A stretch of 64,000 bases of DNA, from positions 1 to 64,000 of the forward strand of contig NZ_JAGRPU010000001.1 of the NCBI RefSeq assembly GCF_024606225.1. The letters run 5' to 3'. This document shows, piece after piece, positions 1-12,500 of this stretch (the stretch's first letter is position 1; each line of letters opens with the position of its first letter). Below the pieces are notes generated by a model. The model was not told where the DNA came from and did no database searches. It saw only the letters and a list, made by a program, of their open reading frames with translations. Source of the stretch: Endozoicomonas sp. ISHI1. Its GTDB lineage: Bacteria; Pseudomonadota; Gammaproteobacteria; Pseudomonadales; Endozoicomonadaceae. The translations under genes and the position numbers were made by a program.

Positions 1-1
1 T

Positions 2-3000
2 GACAGCGGCGAGGCCAGTTTTACGGCCGAGACCATCACCGGCACTTATGGTTCACTGACCATTGATGGCAGCGGGAACTGGAGCTATTCCGCCAGTAAC
101 AGCCAGGCCGCCATTCAGGCCTTGGGCAATGGCGACAGCCTGACCGAGACCGTGACGGTGAAGTCTCTGGATGGGACTACTCACGATATCGTTATTACCC
201 TCAACGGTACCAATGACGCTCCCACCGCAGCGGACAACAACCTCAGTCTTAGTGAGGCGGGACAGCATACCTTTACGAACGCTGAATTCGGGTTCAGCGA
301 TGTGGATTCCAGTGATAGCCTGGCTTCCATTACATTGACGTCTCTGCCCGCTACGGGAAGCCTGACGTTGAATGGCAGTGCTGTCACTGTTAACCAGGTG
401 GTCAGCGCTAGTGATATTCCCAACCTGGTATTTACCGCCGATGCCAGTATCAGTGGTAGTCACCACGGTAGTCTGGGCTTTAAGGTGAGTGATGGTGCGC
501 TGGAGAGCAGCATCCATAGCATTGACTTCTATACACCGCCCAAAATCGACTCGGTTGTGCTGGATGGCAGTTTTCAGCCTGTGATGACCGGTACCGGTCA
601 GCCGGATGCCACTCTCAATTTCACTATTAATAACAACAGCTACAGTGCAACGGTCGGCAGCGATGGTAACTGGAGCTTTACGCCCTCGCTGACGTTGAAT
701 AACGGTGATCCGCTGAATATCAGTGTTACCTCGACGGATGCAGGGGGGGTTGCGAGCTCAGCGACCACTTACAGCGCGGATGTCAGCCGGGGAGATGCAC
801 AGGGCAATACGGTAACCGGCGGTAATGGTACTGACTTTATCTACGGTGAAGCAGGTGCCGATGTTCTGACTGGTGGCAAGGGTGATGATTGGTTAACGGG
901 TGGCAGCGGTCAGGATCGGCTGGTCTGGCAGGCTGGCGATGGTGGTAGTGCTGCTGCTCCAGCCGTTGATCGCATTACGGACTTTTCCGTAGGTGCCGGT
1001 GGCGATATTCTTGATTTGCACGCTCTGCTCAGTGGTGAGGAAAGTACGACAGCCGATCAGTTTATTCAGTTCCGTACAGAAGGTAGTGACACCATTATTG
1101 ATATCAGCATCGTTGCCGGTGGCGATGTCGTTCAGCAGATCATTCTGGAAAACACAGATCTCTCGCCTTTGGGCAATACCGATCAGGAAATTATTGAGCA
1201 GCTGCAGAGCGATGGGCAGCTGATCCTGACCCGCACCCTTGCCATTGATGACACTATAATGGGCGACGACCAGATCAGTGCCGCTGAAGAGGGTGCTGTT
1301 CTGGTTTCTGGTGTGGGCGAGCCCGGAGCTTCGATTCAGGTCAATATTGAGGATTCGTCGGCTGCCACCGTCTCTGCGACTGTCACGGTTGGTGTGGATG
1401 GCACCTGGAGTCTGGCAGGCAATGAGTTGGATGTCAGTACCCTGTCTGATGGCGAGTTGGATATCACGGTGACCCAGACCGACATTGCGGGTAATGTCAC
1501 AACGGACACTTCAACTGTCACTTTCTCTGGTACTGCTCCCACACTGTCTTCCGCTGAAATTGTGGCTAATACCCAGAATCTGGTTCTGACTTTCAGTGAA
1601 AACATGGACAGGGACAATATTCCGGATCTGGCTGACTTTGATGTGGCCATCGACGGTAGTGCCGTCAATGTTCTTAATGTCTCCTACCTTAATGATACCC
1701 AGATACGTCTCAGTCTGGATACGGTGGTCAGTCCCTCGGGCACTGTTTCGCTTGATTACACACCGGGCAGTAGTCCCCTTCAGGAAGAGGTGGGGATTAA
1801 CCCGTTTGCGGCATTAAGTGGTTTTTCTGCTACAGTGACGCCCGATGTTTCCGCAGCGGTCCGCCAGAATATGACCGTAGAGGGCGACCAGCTGATTATT
1901 GATTATAACGAAGCGCTCGACCCTGGTAGTATTCCTGATACCAGTGCCTTCAGTCTTTCTCTGGTGGGTGGTGGCAGCCGCACGGTATCAAGTGTCAGTA
2001 TTTCTGGCAGTCGGATGACCCTGACCCTGGACAGCCCGGTCGGCGATGCAGATATTGTCCAACTGTCTTACAGCGTGGTGGATGCCAGCAATAATGGGGG
2101 GGGCCCCATTCAGGATGACCAGGGTAATGACAGCAGCGGTTTTAGTAGCGCTCTGGTAGAGAATAATACCGATACTTCAGTACCCACTCTCAACAGTGCC
2201 GTGGTGGACGGTGACACCCTGACCCTGACTTATTCGGAGGACCTGAATGACAGTGTCAGCCTCAATGGCATTCTGAATGTTGAGGTGGCGGGTGCCAGCA
2301 GATCGGTCAGCAGTGCCTCGGTCAGTGGTAACCAGGTGACGGTTCAGCTGGCCAGTGCGGTGGCCGATGGGGAGTCGGTGACGTTCAGCTACAGTCCGGC
2401 AAGTGCGGATAGCAGCACTAACAACGACCGGATCGAAGACCTGCGGGGATTTGATGCCGTTGCCCTGAACCATGGCGATGTGACCGTCAACAATATCACT
2501 GACACTATCTCTCCCACCCTGTCCACTGCCGAGGTGGATGGCAATACTGTGACATTAACCTTCAGTGAGGAGCTGAATAGTAATGCCACCATCAATCCTT
2601 CCCTGTTCAGTATTACTGTGGACGGGCAGGTTGAGCCGGTCAGCAGTCTTGCCATCAATGGCCAGCAACTGACCCTGACGCTCTCCAGCTCCATCACGGA
2701 TGGTCAACAGGTCACCATGGATTACACCCCGCCTGCTGCAGGCGCCGCCCTCGACAATGATCGTCTGGAAGACCTTATCGGCAATGACACGGCTGCGCTA
2801 TCCGGGTTCTCGGTCAACAACCTGACTAACAGTGGTGGTAATCCCGAAGTCTTGCGTCTTTATAGCGATGATGCCAACCAGTGGTACAAGGATGGTGATA
2901 GTATTACCGTGAAGGTAGAGTTTTCCGAGCCAGTTCAGGTGACAGGGAGTCCTACTCTGCAACTGGAAACCGGTATCATTGATCGCTTTGCCACTTACAG

Positions 3001-6000
3001 CGGTGGTTCAGGAACTAATGTACTGTCGTTTACTTATACGGTGGCTAACCCCGATGAGTCTGCCGACCTCAATGCGTTATCCACCTCCGCACTCGATCTT
3101 GATGGTGGCACAATCACTGACCTGTTGGGCAATAATGCTGATTTGCTGCTTCCGGATCTGAATGAAGCCGGTTCTCTGGCTCAACAAAATGATATCAGGA
3201 TTGACACAGTATCACCTACCGTAGGACTCAGCAGCAGTTCCGCCAGTGCAGCGGGTATTCTGACGCTCTCCGGTAATGGTTTCAGCTCCTTGCTGTCACC
3301 GGGTGAGACAACCGATACCGATCTGACTGGCAGACTGGACTGGTCAAAACTTTCATGGCGCGTTGTTGATAACAGTGGCAGCAACACGGACATCAGCTTC
3401 AGTGCTGCCGATATTGAATCTGCCCTGGCCGTGAACGATCAACAATTGAACATCAAGATCAGCAGTAGCAAGCTGTCCAGCATGCGTGCCACTTCCGGTT
3501 TTGGTAATGAGGAAGGTCAGGACTTGATCCGGATTACCAGCGATGGCTTCTTCCAGGATGCCGCTGGTAATACGATGACCGATGGTAATAGTGCTGGCGT
3601 TGAGATTTTTATCCTGCCCCCTGACGGTATTGCACCTTCGATTACCACTATCACCAGCCTGACAGCCGATGGTGAGTATGCGACGGGTTCGGTTATCCGT
3701 TTGCAGGTGAGTTTTGACGAAGCGGTGGAGGTGACGGGCACGCCGGTACTGTTGCTGGGCACCGGTGGCAACATCTCTGCTGCCCGATTCAGCTCCGGGT
3801 CTGGTACCCAGGATCTGGTGTTTGAGTATACCGTGCGGTCTGGTGATGAGGCTCCGGATCTTGATGTACTCAGTGCCAGTGCCTTACAGCTCAATGGCGG
3901 CAGCATCAAAGACTTGTCGGGCAATACCGCTGTGCTGACGGTTCCTGTTGCTGCTAACAGCGACTCACTGGCCAGCACAGCCGATCTCATGATTGATGGT
4001 TCCGCCCCTGATGTTTCTATTACGGGTGTCAGCCTGGCTCCTGAAGGCGCCAATGATCAAAAGCTGACCATCAATGGCAGTGGTTTTGATGGCTTGTTGG
4101 GTAGCGGCGAGTCTGCTGGCCTGACCCTGACGGGAGACGACCTGTCACGCTTTGACTGGGGCAAGCTGTCTATAGAGCTGAAACAACCCGATGGCAGTTT
4201 TGACAGCGTTAGTCTTGACGCCTCCGACATTGGTTCAGTAGCCATTCACAACAACCGGGTTGAGATTGTCATTGATGAAGGGGTCAACAAGGTACTGGAC
4301 AACAATGGCTTCAGCACTACATCGGGTGATCTAACTCTCGATATCAGTCAAGGCTTTATGGCTGACCGGGCGGGCAACCGATCCACTACCGATGCGCTCG
4401 CTGATGAGGTGATTAATGTCACCAGTAGCGGTGCTACGGTTGTTAATGTTTCTGCCGACACCGTGGACGGAAGCTATCAGGCCGGTGACGAGATTCTGAT
4501 TCGGGTACGGTTCAGTGAAAAGGTCTCGTTGCAAAACTACGATCCCAGCGGTGACCCCCTTTTATTATTGCTGAATGACCGGCAACCCACCCAGGCTGAT
4601 CCGCATGGGGGTAATGCGGTTTATGTGTCCGGTGATGGCACCAGAGAGTTTGTGTTCCGTCATACTATCAGTGCCGGGGAAAACATTGATGACCTTAACT
4701 ATCGTGACACCAGTTCCCTGACATTCAATAACGGCGTGTTGGGGTTGCCGGCTACTAGCGCGCTGGTTAACGGCGCGGGCAGTAGCGTCAGCCTGACGTT
4801 GCCCGGCACAGCCAGTGCTGAGTCGCTGGCAGGCAGCAGCGAAATTGTGGTGGACACGGATGCCCCTACGACCACAATTACCAGTGCGGCCTACGATGAA
4901 AACAACAACCAGCTGCTGCTCAAGGGAGCTGATTTTGACCAGCTGCTGAACAACAGTGAAAGTGCCACCGCTGATCTTTCGAGTCGACTGGACTGGAGCA
5001 AGCTGGTTATTGATATTGACAAGGATGATGGCATCACACAGAACGTCAGCTTCACTGCCGGTGATGTCACGGTCGCTCGTTTGGCAGGAACGGATACCTT
5101 ATCGATCCTGCTGTCTGATGCCAAAGCTGCCGAACTTGAGGGCATTTTTGGTTATAAAGGCTCAGAGGATGGCGTTGATATCCAGGCGGGATTCCTGAGA
5201 GATCTGGCGGGTAACGAAGGTACAGCGACCACCAGTGACCTGACTCTGGATTATTCCGACATTGCCGCACCGACGGTATTGCAGGTTCGCCTTGAAGACC
5301 CCGGTCGATTCATTAATGGCGATGAGGTGGTCATTCTTGTCCAGCTCAGTGAGTCCGTCAACGTGAGTGGTATTGATGTCTCTGATGCCAGCACCTACCC
5401 AACCCTGGCATTGGATAACGGTGCCGTGGCCACCTACGACAGTGGTGCAGGTAGCGATACCTTAAGGTTTGTTTATACCGTCGGTTCAGGCAACAGTGAA
5501 AACACCCTGGGACTCAACTACGCCTCTGATACGGCACTGACCATACCTGCCGGAGTCATGATTTTTGATTCCGCAGGGAATAACATGCTGCCCACGCTGC
5601 CTCCGGTTAACAGTAATGATGCCCTGGCCCAGACGGGCAATGCCATTATTGATGTCAACGCCCCGGAAATTACTGCAATCAACAGTCTGACCTCGGATGG
5701 CCCTTACAATGAGGGCAAAGTGATCCAGCTTGAGGTGTCTTTTAGTGAAGCTGTCGATATAACAGGAACGCCGGTACTCAATCTGGATACCGGCGGTCAG
5801 GCCACGTACTCCAGTGGTGCGGGGACGGACAAACTGGTGTTTAGTTATACGGTGGGCAGTGGTGAAGACAGCGCAGATCTGGATGTCAGTAGTCTGGATC
5901 TGTCAAGTGGCAACATTACCGATCTAGCCGGTAATTCGGTTGATGTCAGCACTTTACCGACGGGAGCGCAGGCTAACTCCCTGGCTACCAATGCGGCACT

Positions 6001-7999
6001 TGAAATTGATACGACAGGTCCTTCATTACCGGGTCTGGGCGCGGTTAACTTCTGGGTTGGCAACAGCAGTGAAAATACGCCGGGTCGGATATTTATTTAT
6101 TCAGATGGTCAGCAAGCACTGAATGCCAGCGAAGTTAACCAAATGACACCGGACTGGAGCAAGCTGTACGTTGAAAATACAGAAACCGGTGACCGGCACT
6201 ACTTTAAGTCCGATGACTTCTCGGTCAGCAGCTTTGAACGGCATCCAACCATAGCTCACGAGATGAAAATAGATCTCAACCAGAGCGGGGCTGATGCGTT
6301 TGAAAAAGAGTTCCGGGGATACAGTGACTGGCCAGATATCATGGTTGTTCACGTTGAAGAAGGGTTTCTGGTAGACCGTGCTGGTAACGGATATGCCTTT
6401 TCATCATCTTCAAGCGGTTTGGATATGGAAATTCTCTCACCTACGGATCCGATAAGCGCATTTGGGAGGCAAGGCAATAAAATCACGGATGTTCGTGTTG
6501 TTTCTGTGAATGACACCTATAAAGCGGGTGAAGAGTTGCTGATTCAGGTGGATTTCAACCATGTGGTGAAACTGGATTACAGTACAACACCTGAACTTCG
6601 GTTTGACATTGGTGGCACGCAACAGACAGCAGTATTGGACACGGCTGCTCATTCGTCCGGTGAGTATAACAACAGCTTTTTATACCGTTATACGATTCAG
6701 AGTGGCGATAATGTTACCGGCAGCATCTCACTTGCGGCGTCCAACCCTATTGATACCGTATTTAAGGAGCCTGCAACCTCCTCATGGTCTAACGGCGCTA
6801 TTACCGTCAATTCGGAGCAGAATATCACTCTGACAGCACCCACAGGAGCTGGCTCTCTGGATAACAGCAGCTCGGATCTGATTATTGATACAACCGCTCC
6901 GCTCACCACCATTGCTTCGGCCAATTATGACCCCGATACCAATCAACTGGAATTAACGGGTACAAACTTCAATGATATTTTGAGTGGCAACACCGCTGCC
7001 GACAGTGCTGAGTTAAGGCTGGTGCTGGACTGGAGCAAGCTCAGCTACAAGGTCAACGGCTCACTGACTGAGAGCTTCAGTGAAGATGATGTCCTGTCCG
7101 TCAAAGTGATTGACAATAACAAACTCATGATTGAACTGGCGGCGGCGAAGGCTGACAGTATCGAGGCCAGCTCCGGTGGTGATTATAGCGATGATGAGCT
7201 GGATATTTCTGCCGGGTTTATCAAGGATCTTGCAGGGAACGCTTCAACCACTGATTCACTCTCTGCAGGTAGCGTGAGCCAGTCGGACCTGAAGGCGCCT
7301 GATTTAACCTCATCTCTGGCTGCCAATAATGAACTGGTGCTGGGCTTCTCCGAAACTCTTTCTGGCTCGCCTTCCACTTCTGACTTTACGGTTCAGGTTG
7401 ATGGCAGTGCCCGTCTGGTAACTGGTGTGGCTGTGAATGGACAAGAAGTCACCGTCACCTTTGACGGAGCCCAGATTGACAGCTCAGAACAGTTACTCTT
7501 CAGCTATACCGGCAGTAGTCTGAGCGATAGCAGTGGTAATGATGTGGTTAGCATCAGTGACCGGGTAGTAGGCTTTGACCATAGTTCCAGTGCTGGTTTG
7601 GATACTCTGATTGGAGATATTGGGGACGATATTTTCACCATTGACCATGATGACGTCACCGCTTCTGGCGGCCTGGGGGCTGATATCTTCGATTTCAATG
7701 CCAGCGGCACGGCGCAAAACCCTGCCGAGCTTATCATTACCGACTTCAGCACTGATGAAGGTGACATGCTGAAGCTGGATGATATTCTGGTGGATCCCAG
7801 CGACAATCTGGACGAGCATTTCCATTTTGTTGCCAGCGGCAATGATACGGTGATGGAGATCAGTGAAACTGCCAGTGGCGATGTTACGAAGAAAGTGACC
7901 TTTAAGGATGTTGACCTGTTTGCCCTGGGTGGCAGTGATGCTGATATCCTTAATAACCTGATGGATAACAATAATCTGGATCATGGTACCGGTATTTAG
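2..7999 (+). CDS. Giant type-I-secreted repeat protein (adhesin-like), 5' truncated
   Basis: The frame is already open at the left edge, so the true start lies upstream; 2665 residues are visible. The first ~68 residues are a VCBS repeat ending in GTNDAP. Then come a cadherin-like segment (to ~nt 530), an Ig-like segment (~540-790), RTX nonapeptides with a type-I-secretion-like region (~803-1240), another Ig-like domain (~1240-1525), four SwmB-like repeats, eleven alternating modules, a fifth SwmB-like repeat (~7295-7580) and a C-terminal secretion domain. The protein is acidic, rich in Ser, Asp, Thr and Gly, and has almost no Cys, as is usual for calcium-stabilised surface proteins exported by a type I ABC system. 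Adhesion or biofilm formation is inferred from the family. No transporter genes are visible; they may lie upstream. The gene converges on the MATE gene. Confidence 0.9.
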   Translation, partial: DSGEASFTAETITGTYGSLTIDGSGNWSYSASNSQAAIQALGNGDSLTETVTVKSLDGTTHDIVITLNGTNDAPTAADNNLSLSEAGQHTFTNAEFGFSDVDSSDSLASITLTSLPATGSLTLNGSAVTVNQVVSASDIPNLVFTADASISGSHHGSLGFKVSDGALESSIHSIDFYTPPKIDSVVLDGSFQPVMTGTGQPDATLNFTINNNSYSATVGSDGNWSFTPSLTLNNGDPLNISVTSTDAGGVASSATTYSADVSRGDAQGNTVTGGNGTDFIYGEAGADVLTGGKGDDWLTGGSGQDRLVWQAGDGGSAAAPAVDRITDFSVGAGGDILDLHALLSGEESTTADQFIQFRTEGSDTIIDISIVAGGDVVQQIILENTDLSPLGNTDQEIIEQLQSDGQLILTRTLAIDDTIMGDDQISAAEEGAVLVSGVGEPGASIQVNIEDSSAATVSATVTVGVDGTWSLAGNELDVSTLSDGELDITVTQTDIAGNVTTDTSTVTFSGTAPTLSSAEIVANTQNLVLTFSENMDRDNIPDLADFDVAIDGSAVNVLNVSYLNDTQIRLSLDTVVSPSGTVSLDYTPGSSPLQEEVGINPFAALSGFSATVTPDVSAAVRQNMTVEGDQLIIDYNEALDPGSIPDTSAFSLSLVGGGSRTVSSVSISGSRMTLTLDSPVGDADIVQLSYSVVDASNNGGGPIQDDQGNDSSGFSSALVENNTDTSVPTLNSAVVDGDTLTLTYSEDLNDSVSLNGILNVEVAGASRSVSSASVSGNQVTVQLASAVADGESVTFSYSPASADSSTNNDRIEDLRGFDAVALNHGDVTVNNITDTISPTLSTAEVDGNTVTLTFSEELNSNATINPSLFSITVDGQVEPVSSLAINGQQLTLTLSSSITDGQQVTMDYTPPAAGAALDNDRLEDLIGNDTAALSGFSVNNLTNSGGNPEVLRLYSDDANQWYKDGDSITVKVEFSEPVQVTGSPTLQLETGIIDRFATYSGGSGTNVLSFTYTVANPDESADLNALSTSALDLDGGTITDLLGNNADLLLPDLNEAGSLAQQNDIRIDTVSPTVGLSSSSASAAGILTLSGNGFSSLLSPGETTDTDLTGRLDWSKLSWRVVDNSGSNTDISFSAADIESALAVNDQQLNIKISSSKLSSMRATSGFGNEEGQDLIRITSDGFFQDAAGNTMTDGNSAGVEIFILPPDGIAPSITTITSLTADGEYATGSVIRLQVSFDEAVEVTGTPVLLLGTGGNISAARFSSGSGTQDLVFEYTVRSGDEAPDLDVLSASALQLNGGSIKDLSGNTAVLTVPVAANSDSLASTADLMIDGSAPDVSITGVSLAPEGANDQKLTINGSGFDGLLGSGESAGLTLTGDDLSRFDWGKLSIELKQPDGSFDSVSLDASDIGSVAIHNNRVEIVIDEGVNKVLDNNGFSTTSGDLTLDISQGFMADRAGNRSTTDALADEVINVTSSGATVVNVSADTVDGSYQAGDEILIRVRFSEKVSLQNYDPSGDPLLLLLNDRQPTQADPHGGNAVYVSGDGTREFVFRHTISAGENIDDLNYRDTSSLTFNNGVLGLPATSALVNGAGSSVSLTLPGTASAESLAGSSEIVVDTDAPTTTITSAAYDENNNQLLLKGADFDQLLNNSESATADLSSRLDWSKLVIDIDKDDGITQNVSFTAGDVTVARLAGTDTLSILLSDAKAAELEGIFGYKGSEDGVDIQAGFLRDLAGNEGTATTSDLTLDYSDIAAPTVLQVRLEDPGRFINGDEVVILVQLSESVNVSGIDVSDASTYPTLALDNGAVATYDSGAGSDTLRFVYTVGSGNSENTLGLNYASDTALTIPAGVMIFDSAGNNMLPTLPPVNSNDALAQTGNAIIDVNAPEITAINSLTSDGPYNEGKVIQLEVSFSEAVDITGTPVLNLDTGGQATYSSGAGTDKLVFSYTVGSGEDSADLDVSSLDLSSGNITDLAGNSVDVSTLPTGAQANSLATNAALEIDTTGPSLPGLGAVNFWVGNSSENTPGRIFIYSDGQQALNASEVNQMTPDWSKLYVENTETGDRHYFKSDDFSVSSFERHPTIAHEMKIDLNQSGADAFEKEFRGYSDWPDIMVVHVEEGFLVDRAGNGYAFSSSSSGLDMEILSPTDPISAFGRQGNKITDVRVVSVNDTYKAGEELLIQVDFNHVVKLDYSTTPELRFDIGGTQQTAVLDTAAHSSGEYNNSFLYRYTIQSGDNVTGSISLAASNPIDTVFKEPATSSWSNGAITVNSEQNITLTAPTGAGSLDNSSSDLIIDTTAPLTTIASANYDPDTNQLELTGTNFNDILSGNTAADSAELRLVLDWSKLSYKVNGSLTESFSEDDVLSVKVIDNNKLMIELAAAKADSIEASSGGDYSDDELDISAGFIKDLAGNASTTDSLSAGSVSQSDLKAPDLTSSLAANNELVLGFSETLSGSPSTSDFTVQVDGSARLVTGVAVNGQEVTVTFDGAQIDSSEQLLFSYTGSSLSDSSGNDVVSISDRVVGFDHSSSAGLDTLIGDIGDDIFTIDHDDVTASGGLGADIFDFNASGTAQNPAELIITDFSTDEGDMLKLDDILVDPSDNLDEHFHFVASGNDTVMEISETASGDVTKKVTFKDVDLFALGGSDADILNNLMDNNNLDHGTGI
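803..1240 (+). other. Internal RTX plus type-I-secretion-like domain
   Basis: Residues ~268-413 of the visible protein hold GGNGTD, GEAGAD, GGKGDD and GGSGQD nonapeptide cores. They are followed by a region with [17 protein letters not shown] and a tail ([23 protein letters not shown]) that resembles the end of T1SS-143-class proteins. It is comparable to the real C-terminus ([32 protein letters not shown]), yet about 2250 residues follow it. Confidence 0.7.
1529..2835 (+). repeat. Four tandem SwmB-like Ig repeats
   Basis: Four units of about 105-110 residues follow one another. Each has a strand such as [10 protein letters not shown] or [10 protein letters not shown], then a [19 protein letters not shown] strand, then a VTFSYSP or VTMDYTPP strand. 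A fifth, shorter copy lies at ~7295-7580 before the C-terminal secretion domain. The pattern matches the SwmB family of surface repeats from memory; the units are clearly homologous to each other. Confidence 0.75.
2838..7295 (+). repeat. Alternating A/B module array (6 A, 5 B)
   Basis: A modules (~120-130 residues) carry GDxIxxxVxFSExVxVxGxPxLxL, then a YSSGxGTDxLxFxYTV strand and DLAGN. They begin near 2838, 3640, 4435, 5270, 5670 and 6480. B modules (~130-150 residues) carry LxGxxFxxLLSxxE, then DWSKL or DWGKL, and end in DLAGN or DRAGN. Their DWSKL codons are at 3338, 4154, 4991, 6152 and 7028. The order is A B A B A B A A B A B. I do not recognise the B module as a named family. Confidence 0.75.
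7594..7996 (+). other. C-terminal type I secretion target domain
   Basis: The last ~134 residues contain GDIGDD and GGLGAD calcium-binding turns, the [18 protein letters not shown] segment and a hydrophobic/Asn-rich end. This layout is typical of VC_A0849-subclass type I secretion signals. It supports export through an ABC/MFP/TolC channel. Confidence 0.75.
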
Positions 8000-8032
8000 G
8001 AGGTTATTGTCGTGTCGAACACTTTTACGAAT

Positions 8033-9364
8033 CTAAACAATGATTCTTTCCCATTTCCGGGTCTGCCAGACCATAACAAAAGCCAGTGAGCTGATCAGTC
8101 TCTGTAAAGCCTGAACGAGCCAGATGGCAGTCAAACCCAGACCCAGCACAGGCCCAACCAGCCAGCACAGTGGTAGCAGGATTAGCCATTGTCCGGCAGC
8201 TCTGATACCCAGTACCGTGCGATTGGCACCGGCACCCAGAAGAGCCTGTGTGAATACGAGGGAAGCTGCATCAAGGAAGATACTCATACCGGTCAGCTGA
8301 AGAGGAATCTTTCCCATCTCGACAAGAGGTTCCTGATGAAGAAAGAGACTCAGCAGGAACTCGGGAGTAAAAAGTAAAGGGAGACTCAGAAATAGCAGCA
8401 CAGTGGCTGCCACCATGACAATATCCCAGCCCCAGCGCCAGGCTTTATGAGGTTTTCCGGCTCCCAGGCTCTGACTCACCAAGGTATTAGCGGCCATACC
8501 CATACCCATACCCGGCAAAATCAACAACAGAGAAATATTCATTAGAACATGGGCTACGGCCAGCTCACTGGTTCCCATCCGGGCAATGATGGCAAATAGC
8601 ACCATAAAGCCAAGAGAGAACAGGATCTGTTGAAGAGAATCGGGAACAGCCAGTCGAATCAGTCGAATGGTCTGGCTGAAGTCAAGTTTCATAAAAAACT
8701 TGAAGTCCATGAACCCCTGTTTTTTGGCGACCCCCAAAAGGCTGAACAAATTTAGCATGGCGGCGAGGTACATAGCCAGGAAGGTGCCAAGCGCTGCTCC
8801 GGCAACACCCATTGCAGGTAATGGGCCTACGCCATAGATAAGGCAGAAACTCACCAATGCGTTGAACAGATGGGAGATGATCAAAATACGAAGAAATCCT
8901 GAAGGTCTACCGGTGCCATTCCAGTAGCCTCTGAAAGATAGGCAAAGAGCCGCTGCAGCCAGAGACATGACACGAATTCGAAAATAGATAACGGCAGTGT
9001 CGTGCACCAATTCACCCTGGTTAAAAATTTGCAATATCCAGGGGGCCAACAACATCAGTATCAGACTGACGGGCAAGGCAAAGAAAAGCGAGATGATGAT
9101 GCCATGGTTGACGGGTGTCGCACATAGAAGGCTATGACCAGCCCCCAATCTTCGAGCTACCTGAGCCTGTACTCCGGCAGAGAGTCCTGCAACAAGGGAG
9201 AGGGCGACAAAGTTTGCGTAACTGGCGGCACCCACTGCGGCAAGTGCTTCTTTTCCGAGAGGGCCTACAAGGGCAGCATCGACAAGGTTGAGGAGGCTTT
9301 GAGACAGCATCGCGATGATGATGGGGGTGCTCAATTTCAGTATAGTTGTAACGCGCTGTTTCAA
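8033..9364 (-). CDS. MATE family multidrug/cation exporter
   Basis: This is an inner-membrane antiporter of about 443 residues, the usual MATE size, with roughly twelve hydrophobic segments in two halves. The N-terminal half begins with a typical STPIIIAMLSQSLLNLVDAA segment and continues with GAASYANFVALSLVAGLSAG. MATE proteins export drugs or organic cations using H+ or Na+; the substrate cannot be read from sequence. The start is a TTG with GAGG five bases upstream; no in-frame ATG lies nearby. It converges on the repeat-protein gene and is read in the same direction as metH, 235 bp upstream, in whose gap I see nothing else. Confidence 0.88.
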   Translation of the reverse strand: MKQRVTTILKLSTPIIIAMLSQSLLNLVDAALVGPLGKEALAAVGAASYANFVALSLVAGLSAGVQAQVARRLGAGHSLLCATPVNHGIIISLFFALPVSLILMLLAPWILQIFNQGELVHDTAVIYFRIRVMSLAAAALCLSFRGYWNGTGRPSGFLRILIISHLFNALVSFCLIYGVGPLPAMGVAGAALGTFLAMYLAAMLNLFSLLGVAKKQGFMDFKFFMKLDFSQTIRLIRLAVPDSLQQILFSLGFMVLFAIIARMGTSELAVAHVLMNISLLLILPGMGMGMAANTLVSQSLGAGKPHKAWRWGWDIVMVAATVLLFLSLPLLFTPEFLLSLFLHQEPLVEMGKIPLQLTGMSIFLDAASLVFTQALLGAGANRTVLGIRAAGQWLILLPLCWLVGPVLGLGLTAIWLVQALQRLISSLAFVMVWQTRKWERIIV

Positions 9365-9599
9365 GCAAACCTCAGGCTTTATAGATGGTTATATTAGATT
9401 GTATGCGTACAGAAGTGTCTGTGTCACCTGTCAAAACCGGAAGTTTTTTCTTGCTCAAGTGATCCGAGGCTGGGTTCTCACGATAATATGTCTGGGCTGA
9501 AGACTGACAGTAAAAATGATGTAATGGATTAAACATTTCGGTGACAGGAACGGATCCCTGAAAACATAGACCTGTCCCTGCTGATTCAAAAGAACCGGA

Positions 9600-12500
9600 T
9601 TATTCAAGATTTGGGCGCAACCAGCGTTCGGCTTCTTCCAAACTCATACCTTTTCGTTCGGCGTAAGAAGCAAGCTGATCTCTGGCAATCTTACCCAGAC
9701 CAAAGTATTTGGACTCCGGGTGAGAGAAGTACCAACCACTGACACTCGCTGCCGGCATCATGGCAAAGTGTTCTGTCAGATTGACACCGGTATTTTCCTC
9801 TCCATTCAGCAGTTCAAACAGTACTGCTTTTTCTGTGTGGTCAGGACAGGCAGGGTAGCCGGGGGCAGGACGGATGCCTGTGTACTTCTCCTTGATCAGT
9901 TCTTCGTTACTCAATACTTCATCCGGCGCGTAGCACCAGAATTCTTTACGTACTTTCTCGTGCATATACTCAGCAAAGGCTTCAGCCAGCCGGTCAGCAA
10001 GTGCTTTCACCATGATGCTGTTATAGTCATCACCTTTATCTTCATAGGTTTTGGCCAGCTCATCCGCACCAATACCCGCCGTAGTGATAAAACCGCCCAC
10101 ATAGTCTTTCAGTCCAGTCGCTTTTGGAGCCACAAAGTCTGACAGGCAGTAGTTTGGTTTATCATCCGGTCTTGGGTTCTGCTGACGAAGATGATGCAGC
10201 ACGGTTTTGATGTCAGAACGATCTTCGTCGGTGTAAATTTCAAGGTCATCGTTGTTTACCTGGACCGCTGGCCAGAAGCCAATAGCCGCACGAGCAGCAA
10301 TCTTTTTGTTCTCAACAAGATCTTTCAACATGACCCGGGCATCATTGAAAAGGTTGGTGGCTGCTTCACCGACCACTTCATCTTCCAGAATATTTGGGTA
10401 TTTGCCTGCCAGATCCCAGGTGATGAAGAAAGGAGTCCAGTCGATGTAATCCACCAGTTTTTCCAGCGGGTAATCATTAAACACTTTTACACCCGTAAAG
10501 GTTGGAACGGGCGGTTGATAGTTGTTCCAGCCTGCATCAAAACGATTATCAACAGCTTCCTCATAAGTCAGTAGTTGTCGCTTATTGCTGCGTTTCTCGT
10601 GGCGTACCCGAATTTTTTCGTACTCGGCACGGGTCTCCTCGACCAGTCTTGGTTTGAGTTCCTTACTCATCAGTCGAGTGGCAATACCAACACTGCGTGA
10701 TGCATCGGTCACATAAAGTGCCAGATCATTTTGAAACTGTGGCTCTATTTTGACAGCCGTATGGGCTCTTGAAGTCGTTGCACCGCCAATTAACAGGGGG
10801 AGGTGCATGTCCTGTCGCTGCATCTCGCTGGCGACATGCACCATTTCATCCAGTGACGGAGTGATTAAACCACTGAGGCCAATGATGTCAACGTTTTCTT
10901 CCTTAGCTGCCTGCAAGATTTTTTCACAGGGCACCATAACACCCAGGTCGATCACCTCGAAATTGTTACAAGCCAGTACGACGCCGACAATATTTTTGCC
11001 AATGTCGTGTACATCGCCTTTAACGGTAGCCATCAAGATCTTGCCATTAGACTGTACGTCGCCGTCTTTCTCTTCTTCAATGAAGGGAATCAGGTGGGCA
11101 ACGGCCTGTTTCATCACACGGGCACTTTTGACGACCTGGGGTAGAAACATTTTACCGGCTCCAAACAGGTCGCCGACCACGTTCATACCATCCATTAATG
11201 GACCTTCGATGACGTGAATGGGGCGCTCTGCCCGTTGGCGGGCTTCTTCGGTGTCTTCAACAATGAAGGTGGTTATTCCCTTCACGAGAGCGTGTTCAAG
11301 ACGTTTGTTGACATCCTGCTCACGCCAGGAAAGGTCTTCTACTTTCTTTTGTCCCGTGCTGCCACCGCGATAGTTTTCTGCAATGGCCAGCAATGCTTCT
11401 GTGGCTTCGTTGTTGCGATTAAGAATGACATCCTCAACCCGTTCACGAAGCGCTTCGGGAATTTCTTCGTAAATTTCCAGCTGTCCGGCATTGACGATAC
11501 CCATGGTCAAACCATCTTTGATGGCGTGATACAGAAAGACTGCGTGAATGGCCTCCCTGACCGGGTTATTACCACGGAATGAGAAGGAGACATTGCTGAC
11601 GCCACCCGAGATCATTGCATGGGGCAGGTTTTCCTTGATGTAGCGAGTCGCATTGATGAAGTCCACTGCATAATTGTTGTGCTCATCAATACCGGTAGCG
11701 ACAGCGAAGATATTCGGATCAAAAATGATGTCCTGGGGGGGGAAGCCCACTTCATTAACCAGAATATCGTAAGAACGCTTGCAGATTTCGATTTTACGGG
11801 CTTCGGTGTCTGCCTGGCCGGTTTCGTCAAAAGCCATGACAACGACAGCTGCGCCGTAATTACGGCAAAGCCTTGCCTGATGGCGAAAAGCCTCCTCACC
11901 TTCTTTCAGGCTGATGGAGTTAACAATACCTTTGCCCTGAATGCATTGCAGTCCGGCTTCGATGACCTCCCATTTAGATGAGTCCACCATGACAGGTACT
12001 CTCGAGATGTCAGGTTCAGAGGCAACCAGATTCAAAAAGGTGGTGATGGCCTTTTTGGCATCCAGCATCCCTTCATCCATGTTGATGTCGATGACCTGGG
12101 CACCGTTCTCAACCTGTTGACGGGCTACGTCGAGCGCTGTGTCGTAATCTTCTTCAATAATCAGGCGTTTGAATCGGGCAGAGCCAGTTACATTACAACG
12201 CTCACCGACATTGATGAACAGAGAGTCTGCAAAAATATTAAAGGGCTCAAGGCCGCTGAGACGACAGGCGACAGGGATTTCAGGAATCTGACGTCTTTCA
12301 ATGGACGTCATCTTTTCAGCAATCGCTCTGATATGAGCAGGAGTACTGCCGCAACAACCACCGATAATGTTCACCAGGCCGGATTCGGCAAACTCGGCAA
12401 CAATGTCTGCCATTTCATCCGGAGCCTGATCGTACTCTCCAAATGCATTGGGCAGGCCGGCATTAGGGTGTGCGCTGATATAGGTGTTGGCAATGTTGGA

